Source: Candidatus Ruthturnera sp. (GTDB lineage Bacteria; Pseudomonadota; Gammaproteobacteria; PS1; Pseudothioglobaceae). From it: a stretch of 10,818 nucleotides of DNA. The translations under genes were made by a program, and so were the position numbers. The notes under the pieces were generated by a model. That model worked only from the letters and a program-made list of their open reading frames with translations. It ran no database searches and was not told the origin of the DNA. The DNA is taken from contig JABGOT010000068.1 in the NCBI GenBank assembly GCA_018648985.1, positions 1-10,818 of the forward strand, given 5' to 3'. Within the stretch, counting starts at the first letter, position 1. Every line of letters starts with the position of its first letter. Shown here one piece after another: positions 1-6,425 of the stretch.

Positions 1-3
1 ATT

Positions 4-9
4 AAGGAG
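4..9 (+). promoter_or_regulatory. Ribosome binding site of ybaB
   Basis: AAGGAG lies 7 bases before the ATG at 17. It is one of only two clear Shine-Dalgarno sequences in the window and it fixes the ybaB start. Confidence 0.8.
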
Positions 10-16
10 ATAGAAA

Positions 17-340
17 ATGTTTAAAGGTGGAATGGCTAGCATGATGCAAAAAGCTCAGAAAATGCAAGAAGACATGCAAAAAGTCCAAGAAGAAATCAAA
101 AACCTAACAGCGACTGGTAAAGCCGCTGGTGGTGCAGTACAAGTAACCATTAATGGTGAACACCAAGCCACCAATATTCAAATCGATGAAGGTGTAATGG
201 ATGACAAAGACATGCTAGAAGACCTGGTATTAACAGCTATCAATGACGCTAATCAACAAATCGCCAATGTATCGGCTGAAAAAATGAAAGGTGCGACAGG
301 TGGTATGAACTTACCTGGTGGCATGAACTTACCGTTTTAA
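17..340 (+). CDS. ybaB: YbaB/EbfC family nucleoid-associated protein
   Basis: This is a small DNA-binding protein of the YbaB/EbfC family. Known members form dimers, bind DNA with little sequence preference and act as nucleoid-associated proteins. The 107-residue length is normal. The Met/Lys/Gln-rich N-terminal helix (residues about 6-30), the central strand region with a VQVTINGEH segment (about 41-49) and the EDLVLTAINDA helix (about 67-77) are typical. The protein ends in a Met/Leu/Pro/Phe-rich tail, as relatives do, but here the tail is a tandem GGMNLP duplication. The start is supported by an AAGGAG 7 bases upstream. recR follows after 6 bases, the usual dnaX-ybaB-recR order; dnaX would lie upstream of the window. 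Identification is by recognition of the family and context. Confidence 0.95.
   Translation: MFKGGMASMMQKAQKMQEDMQKVQEEIKNLTATGKAAGGAVQVTINGEHQATNIQIDEGVMDDKDMLEDLVLTAINDANQQIANVSAEKMKGATGGMNLPGGMNLPF
299..334 (+). repeat. Tandem 18-base repeat in the ybaB 3' end
   Basis: Two adjacent 18-base units (299-316 and 317-334) each encode Gly-Gly-Met-Asn-Leu-Pro. They differ at two bases (304/322 and 316/334), both silent. The family commonly ends in one or two loosely similar Met/Pro-rich segments, so an exact amino-acid duplication suggests recent slippage or conversion. Confidence 0.85.
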
Positions 341-346
341 TAGTTA

Positions 347-931
347 ATGATTGAAAAACTCAACAAAGCTTTTTGCGCACTACCAGGTGTTGGCAGTAAA
401 ACTGCTCAACGCTTTGTTTATCATTTATTAGAACGTAATCGTGAAGGTGGGTTTGAATTGGCTAAAGCTTTAGTCGATGCTATGGAGCATGTTAAACATT
501 GCTCATCATGTCGTACACTCAGTGAAAAAACTCTTTGCAATATTTGCGCCAATGATGTACGTGATAGCGCACAACTGTGCGTTGTAGAAACCCCAATCGA
601 TATTCATGCGATTGAACAAAGCGGGGTTTACAAAGGCAAGTATTTTGTTTTAAGTGGCTACCTATCTCCAATTGATGGCATTGGTGCTGCCGAGCTTGGG
701 CTGGACGAACTCGAGCAAAAGCTTCGAGATCAAAAGGTTGAAGAAATCATTCTAGCGACGAACGCAACAGTAGAAGGAGAAGTAACTGCGCACTACATTA
801 GCAATATGGCAAAACAATTTGACATTCAAATCACCCGTATTGCTCATGGTATTCCTATTGGTGGCGAACTTGAATATGCTGATATTAACACCATTGCTCA
901 TGCTCTGTCCGGTCGTAAGAACTACGATTAG
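347..931 (+). CDS. recR: Recombination protein RecR
   Basis: RecR works with RecO (and RecF) to load RecA at single-stranded gaps coated by SSB during recombinational repair. The 194 residues show the full architecture: a helix-hairpin-helix LPGVGSKTAQR at 12-22, a four-cysteine zinc finger (C52, C55, C64, C67), a Toprim domain from about 78 with the SPIDGIG segment (107-113) and ATNATVEGE (137-145), and the HGIPIGGEL signature (167-175) near the C-terminus. The E. coli protein is about 201 residues; the small difference is at the ends. No Shine-Dalgarno precedes the ATG, which lies 6 bases after the ybaB stop, so translation is probably coupled. The TAG stop at 929-931 interlocks with the stop of convergent gloA. 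Confidence 0.97.
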   Translation: MIEKLNKAFCALPGVGSKTAQRFVYHLLERNREGGFELAKALVDAMEHVKHCSSCRTLSEKTLCNICANDVRDSAQLCVVETPIDIHAIEQSGVYKGKYFVLSGYLSPIDGIGAAELGLDELEQKLRDQKVEEIILATNATVEGEVTAHYISNMAKQFDIQITRIAHGIPIGGELEYADINTIAHALSGRKNYD

Positions 932-1314
932 AATTTCTTAGATAGTAACTCTATCTCATATCCATCAGGGTCTTTTAAAAACCCGACAATGGTTGTACCA
1001 GCACTCATTGGCCCTGCTTCGCGTATGACTTGTGCACCTTTTGATTTCGCCATCTCAACAGCTTTGTACACATCTTCGACATTAATGGCAATATGGCCAA
1101 AACCTGTGCCTACTTCATAACTATCCTTACCCCAGTTATAGGTCAGCTCAAGCGCTGGGTTTTCTGATTCTGGGCCATAGCCCAAAAATGCTAAGGTAAA
1201 TTCACCCTTGGGGTATTCTTTTTGACGTAACAAGCTCATCCCTAAAACCTCAGTATAAAACGCAATGGATTTATCTAAATCCCCGACTCGTAGCATTGTA
1301 TGCAAAATTCTCAT
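928..1314 (-). CDS. gloA: Lactoylglutathione lyase (glyoxalase I)
   Basis: Glyoxalase I isomerises the hemithioacetal of methylglyoxal and glutathione to S-lactoylglutathione, the first step of cytosolic methylglyoxal detoxification. The 128-residue protein is the short bacterial type with two repeats of the vicinal-oxygen-chelate fold. The four metal ligands known from the E. coli Ni-dependent enzyme fall at identical numbers: H5, E56, H74 and E122. HTMLRVGDLDKSIAFY (5-20) and DPDGYEIEL (115-123) are diagnostic. The long loop of the Zn-type (eukaryotic and Pseudomonas) enzymes is absent, which suggests Ni/Co activation. Its TAA overlaps the recR TAG on the other strand. No obvious Shine-Dalgarno precedes the ATG at 1314. 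The methyltransferase gene diverges from it across 47 bases. Confidence 0.96.
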   Translation of the reverse strand: MRILHTMLRVGDLDKSIAFYTEVLGMSLLRQKEYPKGEFTLAFLGYGPESENPALELTYNWGKDSYEVGTGFGHIAINVEDVYKAVEMAKSKGAQVIREAGPMSAGTTIVGFLKDPDGYEIELLSKKF

Positions 1315-1361
1315 AATAACTCGTTATAATCCAAATACTCATCATTATAAACACCAAACGA
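1315..1361. promoter_or_regulatory. Short divergent promoter region, gloA / methyltransferase
   Basis: The 47-base AT-rich gap separates two divergent starts and must hold at least one promoter for each, unless they start inside the genes. Hexamers resembling -10 boxes are present: TATAAT at 1325-1330 and TATAAA at 1346-1351 on +, and TATAAT on - at 1349-1344. None has a convincing -35 at 16-18 bases, so the individual assignments are weak. Confidence 0.35.
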
Positions 1362-1973
1362 ATGACAGACACACTTAGCCATTGGGATAAGGTTTACCAA
1401 AGTAAGGACCATACTCAAGTCAGCTGGCATCAGAATCACGCCACTCTATCGTTCGACTGGATATTGGCATATACAGACAAAAATGCTAATATTATTGATG
1501 TCGGTTCTGGTGTGTCGATACTGGCTGATAATTTGCTTGATGAAGGTTACACTCATTTATCATTATTAGAGTTATCCCTCACCGCTATTCAAGCCACTAA
1601 AGAACGTCTAAAAAGTTATTCTAATAGGGTTAATTTCTATAATGAAAACATTCTAGATTTTGAAACTGATACGCAATATGATCTTTGGCACGATCGTGCA
1701 GTTTTTCATTTTTTAACCGATGAAAAAGATCAGCAAACTTACCTTAATAAGCTCAATCAATACCTCAAACCTCAAGGCTATTTTTTACTAGCAACCTTTG
1801 CGCCAACAGGCCCTAAACAATGCTCAGGTCTCGATATTGTGCAATACGATAAGGATAAAATAGTACCGTTACTAGGCGATAGCTTTACTCTGATTAAAAC
1901 CACATCTGAAACCCACCCCCACCCTAATGGCAGTACGCAAGATTTCAATTATTTTTTATTTCAAAAGCTTTAA
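1362..1973 (+). CDS. Class I SAM-dependent methyltransferase
   Basis: This is a Rossmann-fold methyltransferase of 203 residues. The SAM-binding motif I is IIDVGSGVS (44-52), followed by the acidic residue ending the second strand (E70 in LLELS). The segment DLWHDRAVFHFL (107-118), then FAPTGPKQCSGL (146-157) and a QYD (161-163), are hallmarks of one bacterial subfamily often annotated simply as class I SAM methyltransferase or trans-aconitate-methyltransferase-like. The N-terminal HWDKVYQSK...VSWHQ (7-24) also fits this group. I do not know the substrate of this subfamily. No Shine-Dalgarno precedes the ATG. It appears monocistronic: divergent from gloA and convergent with the rof-like gene, with an AT-only hairpin at its stop codon. 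Confidence 0.85.
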   Translation: MTDTLSHWDKVYQSKDHTQVSWHQNHATLSFDWILAYTDKNANIIDVGSGVSILADNLLDEGYTHLSLLELSLTAIQATKERLKSYSNRVNFYNENILDFETDTQYDLWHDRAVFHFLTDEKDQQTYLNKLNQYLKPQGYFLLATFAPTGPKQCSGLDIVQYDKDKIVPLLGDSFTLIKTTSETHPHPNGSTQDFNYFLFQKL

Positions 1974-1992
1974 AAATTTGGTAAATTTTTAA
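1970..1992. terminator. Perfect A/T-only hairpin at the methyltransferase stop
   Basis: TTAAAAATTT (1970-1979) and AAATTTTTAA (1983-1992) are exact reverse complements around a GGT loop. The structure overlaps the TAA stop at 1971-1973 and lies between convergent genes. It reads the same way on both strands, with a run of U at the 3' side, but has no G/C pairs in the stem. It could be a weak bidirectional terminator or merely AT-rich sequence. Confidence 0.4.
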
Positions 1993-2110
1993 TATCGAGC
2001 TAATTTCCCACTAAGAACAGTTAAAAATCACCTGTAAACCAATGTTTTAGCCACTTTTATAAGCTAAATATTGAGATAAATAGAAAATTTCAGTTTTTTT
2101 CAAAACGACA

Positions 2111-2320
2111 CTAAAAAGCAACTTTATCAGCACGTAACGTTTGCCTTTCACCATGCTCATCAATAAAAACCAAAAACTCTTCGCCTAATTTAGTCGCGAT
2201 ATCTTTAGGTTGTATGGTTTTAAGCTTTCCATCAATAGTGACTTCGATTGATTGATTACGCATAATCGCTAACTCATAAATACTATGGTTCTCACAAGAT
2301 ATTCTTTGATAATCGCTCAT
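2111..2320 (-). CDS. rof: Rof-like Rho-binding antiterminator
   Basis: The 69-residue protein resembles E. coli Rof (YaeO), which binds the transcription termination factor Rho and inhibits its action. Shared features recalled from the family are the N-terminal YQRISC (4-9), the YELA segment (15-18), the predicted beta-strand pattern through residues 25-53, and the C-terminal ERQTLRADKV (58-67), matching ETRELRLDKI in E. coli. It is somewhat shorter than the E. coli protein (about 84-86 residues), mainly at the C-terminus. Its ATG overlaps the TGA of the upstream GIY-YIG gene (ATGA), so the two are almost certainly cotranscribed and translationally coupled; there is no Shine-Dalgarno. Similarity is by eye over a short protein. 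An unrelated small beta-barrel protein is the alternative. Confidence 0.72.
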   Translation of the reverse strand: MSDYQRISCENHSIYELAIMRNQSIEVTIDGKLKTIQPKDIATKLGEEFLVFIDEHGERQTLRADKVAF

Positions 2321-2580
2321 GCTGTTTTAATCAGTAAAAGTTTATTTTCTCGGGTCATGGATTTGATCTCGTATTCTCGCTTAGAGGCCGCACTTCTATC
2401 TTTGGCCTTTTCTTGGTATGCTAATTCACAAGGGCCATTAGCTCGGGTGTATTTAGCACCGCCTACCAATTCACCATTGTGTTGTTTGATGCGTTTTTCT
2501 AAATGATTAGTAATACCGCAATATAGACTGTTGTCATTACAACGTAATAGATAAACAACCCAAAGGTTCTCGTTTGCCAT
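2317..2580 (-). CDS. GIY-YIG nuclease-domain protein, YhbQ type
   Basis: This single-domain GIY-YIG protein of 87 residues belongs to the UPF0213/YhbQ group of small stand-alone domains. The first motif is VVYLL (8-12) and the second YCG (20-22), where the family usually has YTG or YIG. The catalytic-type arginine is R30 in LEKRIKQH, followed by the DRSAASKREYEIK helix with the metal-binding-type E69. Known relatives are implicated in nucleic-acid cleavage or repair, but the physiological role of most is unsettled. There is no added DNA-binding or UvrC-like domain. The gene is first in a two-gene unit with the rof-like gene (4-base overlap). No Shine-Dalgarno precedes the ATG. The start is supported because the next Met is at residue 75. 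Confidence 0.9.
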   Translation of the reverse strand: MANENLWVVYLLRCNDNSLYCGITNHLEKRIKQHNGELVGGAKYTRANGPCELAYQEKAKDRSAASKREYEIKSMTRENKLLLIKTA

Positions 2581-2624
2581 TTATATCAACACTAAAGTGA
2601 GTTATGAGCATTCTATCTTAAAAT

Positions 2625-2633
2625 TGTTATAAA
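2625..2633 (+). promoter_or_regulatory. Extended -10 promoter of the cytochrome gene
   Basis: TGT-TATAAA is a TGn extended -10 element. A poor -35 (TGAGCA, 2605-2610) sits 17 bases upstream. Transcription would begin near 2639-2641, directly at the ATG at 2642, which predicts a leaderless or nearly leaderless mRNA. Confidence 0.5.
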
Positions 2634-2641
2634 CTAAGTGC

Positions 2642-2950
2642 ATGTTAAAGTTATTCATTTACCTACCCTTTCTAATTGCACAAAGCACTTACGCCTCTGA
2701 TATCGACCCAAGAGTCTTAATTGATGGGGAGGTTTTATATACAGAAGAATGTCAAAAATGCCATGACAATAGTTTGGTGCCTATTAGTGATGGCACCTCG
2801 CTGCAATCGTTGGATGATATTAGGTGGCAGATCTCTACTTGTGTAACGGCATTGGGTATTTTTTGGATGCCAAATGACGAGGAAGATGTGGCGCAATATT
2901 TAAACCATGATTTCTTCCACTTTAAAAATACGCCACAACCCGATAGCTAA
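2642..2950 (+). CDS. Small exported monohaem cytochrome c-like protein
   Basis: The 102-residue protein begins with a hydrophobic signal peptide (about 1-18, cleavage near STYA-SD), placing it in the periplasm. A CQKCH haem c attachment motif lies at 37-41, so C37 and C40 would bind haem and H41 would be the proximal ligand. M76 in WMPNDEEDVAQYLN (75-88) is the likely distal ligand; an MP followed by an acidic stretch and YL is common near the end of class I cytochromes c. An extra cysteine is at 67. The domain is short, about 80 residues after cleavage. Its redox partner cannot be told from context, since the neighbours are a nuclease-like gene and valS. An in-frame TAA at 2630-2632 rules out a longer N-terminus. 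There is no Shine-Dalgarno. Confidence 0.8.
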   Translation: MLKLFIYLPFLIAQSTYASDIDPRVLIDGEVLYTEECQKCHDNSLVPISDGTSLQSLDDIRWQISTCVTALGIFWMPNDEEDVAQYLNHDFFHFKNTPQPDS

Positions 2951-2985
2951 GGCATTTTATTTCGATACTTGCTGGATAATTTTAT

Positions 2986-2994
2986 TGGTATAAT
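2986..2994 (+). promoter_or_regulatory. Extended -10 promoter of the valS unit
   Basis: TGG-TATAAT is a perfect -10 with a TGn extension; the -35 region (around 2966-2971) is poor, as is usual for extended -10 promoters. Transcription would start near 3000-3002, giving a leader of about 22 bases before the ATG at 3024. This puts the TTG codon at 2994 upstream of the message. Confidence 0.65.
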
Positions 2995-3023
2995 TGCACA
3001 GTTTTATCCATCTTTATACGTTA

Positions 3024-5771
3024 ATGGAAAAGACTTACAATCCAGAACAAATTGAAGCGAAATACCGCTCACTTTGGGAAGACAAAAATCTATTTTCTTC
3101 CGATTCAAATTCCACTAGCGAAAACGCCTATTGCATCATGCTGCCGCCACCCAATGTAACGGGTAGTCTACATATGGGTCATGCTTTTCAGCATACGATT
3201 ATGGATGTACTCACCCGCTACCATCGTGGCAAGGGTGAGCAAACACTTTGGCAGCCTGGCACTGACCATGCCGGCATTGCCACACAAATGGTAGTTGAAC
3301 GCCAACTTGCTGCACAAGACATTACTCGACACGATGTTGGGCGAGAGAAATTTATTGATAAAATTTGGGATTGGAAAGAGCAATCAGGTGGTACGATTAC
3401 CTCACAAATGCGTCGATTAGGCACTTCGGTTGACTGGGAAAGAGAGCGCTTCACCATGGATGACGGTCTGTCAGATGCTGTTCATAAGGTCTTTATTCAG
3501 CTTTATAACGAAGGTTTAATCTATCGTGGTAAGCGATTGGTTAACTGGGATCCTGTACTGCACACAGCGGTTTCTGATCTTGAGGTTATCAGTACAGAAG
3601 AGCAAGGTTCTTTGTGGCATATGCGCTACCCTATTTCCGGTACTGATGAGGTGATGGTGGTTGCCACTACGCGCCCTGAAACCATGCTCGGTGATAGTGC
3701 AGTTGCCGTACATCCAGATGATGAGCGCTATACACACCTGATTGGTAAAACCATTGATCTGCCACTCACTGATCGAAAAATAGCCATTATTGCTGATGAT
3801 TATGTTGACATGGAGTTTGGTACTGGTTGTGTAAAGATCACCCCTGCTCACGACTTTAATGACTATGAAATGGGCCAGCGTCATGATTTGGATATTATTA
3901 ACATCTTAACCGATGATGCCAAAATTAACGACACGGTTACAAGCGCTTACACTGGTATGGACCGATTTGATGCTCGTAAACAAATGGTTAAAGATTTGGA
4001 TGAACAAGGTCTGTTGGAAAAAATCGAACCACACACTTTAATGGTGCCACGTGGTGATAGAACTCACTCAGTGATTGAACCTTATATGACTGACCAATGG
4101 TTTGTTAAAGTTGCGCCGTTAGCCAAGCCTGCAATTGACGCGGTTAAAAATGGAGATATTCGCTTTATCCCTGAAAACTGGAACAAAACTTATTACAACT
4201 GGATGGACAACATCCAAGATTGGTGTATTTCTCGCCAAATTTGGTGGGGACATCGTATCCCTGCTTGGTATGACAATGATGGCAACACCTTTGTCGCAGA
4301 CTCACTAGAAGATGCACAAGCGCAAGCTGGAGAAGGTGTGGCGCTTAGACAAGATGATGATGTGCTTGACACTTGGTTTTCATCTGCCTTATGGCCGTTT
4401 TCAACCTTGGGTTGGCCAGAACAAACCCCACAACTCTCACGCTTTTACCCAACCAATGTCTTGGTGACTGGTTTTGATATCATCTTCTTCTGGGTGGCTC
4501 GCATGATTATGTTTGGGCTGAAATTTGCTGGCGATGTACCGTTTAAAGATATTTATATTACTGGCCTGATTAAAGATGGACAAGGGCAAAAAATGTCTAA
4601 ATCTAAGGGCAACGTCTTAGATCCAATTGATCTTATTGATGGCATTAGTTTGGACGACTTGTTAGTTAAAAGAACCCAAGGCATGATGCAGCCAAAAATG
4701 GCTGCAAAGATTAAAAAACAAACCCAAGGTGAATTTCCAGATGGAATTCCTTCATTTGGTACTGACGCCTTAAGATTTACCTTTGCAGCACTTGCTTCGT
4801 TTGGTCGTGACATTAAGTTTGATCTTAAGCGTGTTGAGGGTTATCGTAATTTTTGTAATAAGTTATGGAACGCTTCTCGCTTTGTATTAATGAAGCTTGA
4901 AGGAGATAGTGTTGATGCTAAAGCCACTTTATCGACTTCAGATGAGTGGATTTTATCGCGCTTACAAGCCACCAAAGTAAATGTTGAAAAACACTTGGAA
5001 GATTACCGTCTTGATCTGATGAGTCAAGAACTGTACGAATTTGTATGGCATGACTATTGTGATTGGTATTTAGAATTGTCCAAGCCTCTGCTTGCCGACG
5101 ATGCCACTAAAGCCGGCACACAAGCCACCCTACTTAAAGTTTTAAATGAGATCTTGACACTGCTACATCCGATTATTCCATTTATCACTGAAGAGATTTA
5201 TGAACAATGTTGCACACTTACAGGCAAGAATAGTGAAAGCTTGATGACTCAAGCTTACCCTAAGGTTGAACAAAACTTAATCTCTCCTCAGGCTGAAGAA
5301 GAAGTGAAATGGCTACAAACCTTTATTTTAGGTATTCGTCAAATTCGCGGTGAGATGAATATCCCACCTTCTAAGCCACTGCCTTGCTTTGTGCAAAACA
5401 CCAATGATAGTGATCAACGTTGTTTAAACACTCACTCACAGGTGTTAAACAGCTTAGCCAAATTAGAAAGTATTGACCAGCTCAATATCAACGACGAAGC
5501 GCCAGAATCAGCCACTGCACTAGTAGGTGAGATGAAAGTACTGATCCCATTAGCCGGACTGATTGACAAAGATCAAGAAGCGGCTCGCCTTAATAAAGAG
5601 ATTGAAAAATTAAATAAACAAAGGGTGCAATTTACAGGTAAGCTTAATAACGAAAAGTTTGTCAGTGGCGCACCTGAAGCTGTCGTTAATAAAGAAAAAG
5701 AAAAGCTGGCTTCGGTTGAAAATGCCATCGCTGATTTATCTACACAACTGGAGAAAATAGCCAAACTATGA
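3024..5771 (+). CDS. valS: Valine--tRNA ligase
   Basis: This class I aminoacyl-tRNA synthetase charges tRNA-Val and hydrolyses mischarged Thr-tRNA-Val. I start it at ATG 3024 (915 residues) because MEKTYNP matches the E. coli N-terminus and the upstream in-frame TTG at 2994 lies in the promoter's -10 box. The HIGH signature is HMGH (50-53, after PPPNVTGSL); the editing domain carries TTRPET (215-220); KMSKS is at 523-527. An anticodon-binding helical region follows, and a Lys/Glu-rich C-terminal coiled-coil arm (about 850-915) contacts tRNA. The size is close to the E. coli enzyme (951). No Shine-Dalgarno is visible before the ATG. The stop overlaps the start of the SH3 protein gene (ATGA), so valS heads an operon. 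Confidence 0.97.
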   Translation: MEKTYNPEQIEAKYRSLWEDKNLFSSDSNSTSENAYCIMLPPPNVTGSLHMGHAFQHTIMDVLTRYHRGKGEQTLWQPGTDHAGIATQMVVERQLAAQDITRHDVGREKFIDKIWDWKEQSGGTITSQMRRLGTSVDWERERFTMDDGLSDAVHKVFIQLYNEGLIYRGKRLVNWDPVLHTAVSDLEVISTEEQGSLWHMRYPISGTDEVMVVATTRPETMLGDSAVAVHPDDERYTHLIGKTIDLPLTDRKIAIIADDYVDMEFGTGCVKITPAHDFNDYEMGQRHDLDIINILTDDAKINDTVTSAYTGMDRFDARKQMVKDLDEQGLLEKIEPHTLMVPRGDRTHSVIEPYMTDQWFVKVAPLAKPAIDAVKNGDIRFIPENWNKTYYNWMDNIQDWCISRQIWWGHRIPAWYDNDGNTFVADSLEDAQAQAGEGVALRQDDDVLDTWFSSALWPFSTLGWPEQTPQLSRFYPTNVLVTGFDIIFFWVARMIMFGLKFAGDVPFKDIYITGLIKDGQGQKMSKSKGNVLDPIDLIDGISLDDLLVKRTQGMMQPKMAAKIKKQTQGEFPDGIPSFGTDALRFTFAALASFGRDIKFDLKRVEGYRNFCNKLWNASRFVLMKLEGDSVDAKATLSTSDEWILSRLQATKVNVEKHLEDYRLDLMSQELYEFVWHDYCDWYLELSKPLLADDATKAGTQATLLKVLNEILTLLHPIIPFITEEIYEQCCTLTGKNSESLMTQAYPKVEQNLISPQAEEEVKWLQTFILGIRQIRGEMNIPPSKPLPCFVQNTNDSDQRCLNTHSQVLNSLAKLESIDQLNINDEAPESATALVGEMKVLIPLAGLIDKDQEAARLNKEIEKLNKQRVQFTGKLNNEKFVSGAPEAVVNKEKEKLASVENAIADLSTQLEKIAKL

Positions 5772-6424
5772 AATTAAGTAAAACTTTATTTATTTCACTA
5801 CTATTAACTCATTCATTGGCGAATGCGCAGTCGTATGTGTATGTCACAGATGTGGTCGATATTCCAATGCGCTCGAGCAACAAGATTGAACGAGATCCGC
5901 CAAACCTACTAAAAATGCTACCCTCTGGTACCAAATTAGAAATACTCTCTACTGAAAATGGCTGGACCAAAGTTAAATACGAAAAGACCATTGGCTGGAT
6001 GATTTCTCGCTATTTAACTTCTAAAACACCTGCACAAGCGCAGCTTGAAAAACTAAGGAAAACCTATAACACTAACAAGCTATTAATCACCAAACAAAGT
6101 AAACGTAACACCGAGCTTGAAGCGCAAGTTCAAACACTGAAAAATAAAAACACATTGCTTTCTGTACAAACCAGTAAATCAAAAGCTGAAAAAGAACATA
6201 TTGAACAAGTTTACAAAGACGCACTCAAACTCGAACACGGCAACGAAAAACTCAAAACTCAAGCACTACAACTAAAAGCTGAAATTCAGTTGTTGCAAAA
6301 CAACAATACTGCCGGCCAAGAGTCCAGCTCTAGAAACTGGTTTATTGTTGGCGCACTTGTTTTATTTTTTGGATTTATCATGGGTTTTATCTTCCCAAAA
6401 CGCTCAAATCAAAGGAGATTTTAA
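5768..6424 (+). CDS. SH3-domain coiled-coil membrane protein, YgiM/TIGR04211 type
   Basis: The layout is a signal peptide (1-20, ending ANA), a bacterial SH3 domain (about 22-83, with the LPSGTKLEIL and GWTKVKYEKTIGWM segments), a long Lys/Gln/Glu-rich coiled coil (about 88-178), a transmembrane helix (191-210) and a short basic tail (KRSNQRRF). This is the architecture of the YgiM family. By topology the SH3 and coiled-coil parts face the periplasm and the tail the cytoplasm. SH3b domains often bind peptidoglycan, so a cell-envelope role is plausible, but the function in this family is not established to my knowledge. It overlaps the valS stop by 4 bases and ends 1 base before guaB. The guaB ribosome binding site lies within its last codons, so it sits inside the operon. 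Confidence 0.88.
   Translation: MKLSKTLFISLLLTHSLANAQSYVYVTDVVDIPMRSSNKIERDPPNLLKMLPSGTKLEILSTENGWTKVKYEKTIGWMISRYLTSKTPAQAQLEKLRKTYNTNKLLITKQSKRNTELEAQVQTLKNKNTLLSVQTSKSKAEKEHIEQVYKDALKLEHGNEKLKTQALQLKAEIQLLQNNNTAGQESSSRNWFIVGALVLFFGFIMGFIFPKRSNQRRF
6413..6417 (+). promoter_or_regulatory. Ribosome binding site of guaB inside the upstream gene
   Basis: AGGAG lies 8 bases before ATG 6426, within the codons for the final Arg residues of the SH3 protein. It decides the guaB start against the in-frame TTG at 6345. Confidence 0.85.
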
Positions 6425-6425
6425 A

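Noticed and set aside
1362..1973. Idea that the GSGVS motif I makes the methyltransferase defective
   Set aside because: From memory, this subfamily normally has a GxG-A/V-S form rather than GxGxG, so the site is typical and not broken.
2046..2068. Hairpin TTTAGC/GCTAAA between the methyltransferase and rof-like genes
   Set aside because: Six base pairs with an 11-base loop and no U tract; this is expected by chance in AT-rich sequence.
2285..2506. Open frame of 73 codons on + opposite the GIY-YIG and rof-like genes
   Set aside because: It is antisense to two recognisable proteins, has no family resemblance and no ribosome binding site.
2580..2588. Extended -10-like TGA-TATAAA on the - strand just before the GIY-YIG gene
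   Set aside because: Transcription would begin near 2573, inside the gene and past its ATG. No other early Met exists, so it cannot be the promoter for this protein, and there is no -35.
3516..3884. Open frame of 122 codons on - inside valS
   Set aside because: It is the shadow of the strongly conserved valS editing-domain region, with an implausible composition for a real protein.
6345..6425. 27-residue N-terminal extension of guaB from a TTG
   Set aside because: The extension overlaps the SH3 protein's transmembrane codons. IMP dehydrogenases start about 7 residues before LTFDDV, and a good Shine-Dalgarno precedes the ATG at 6426.
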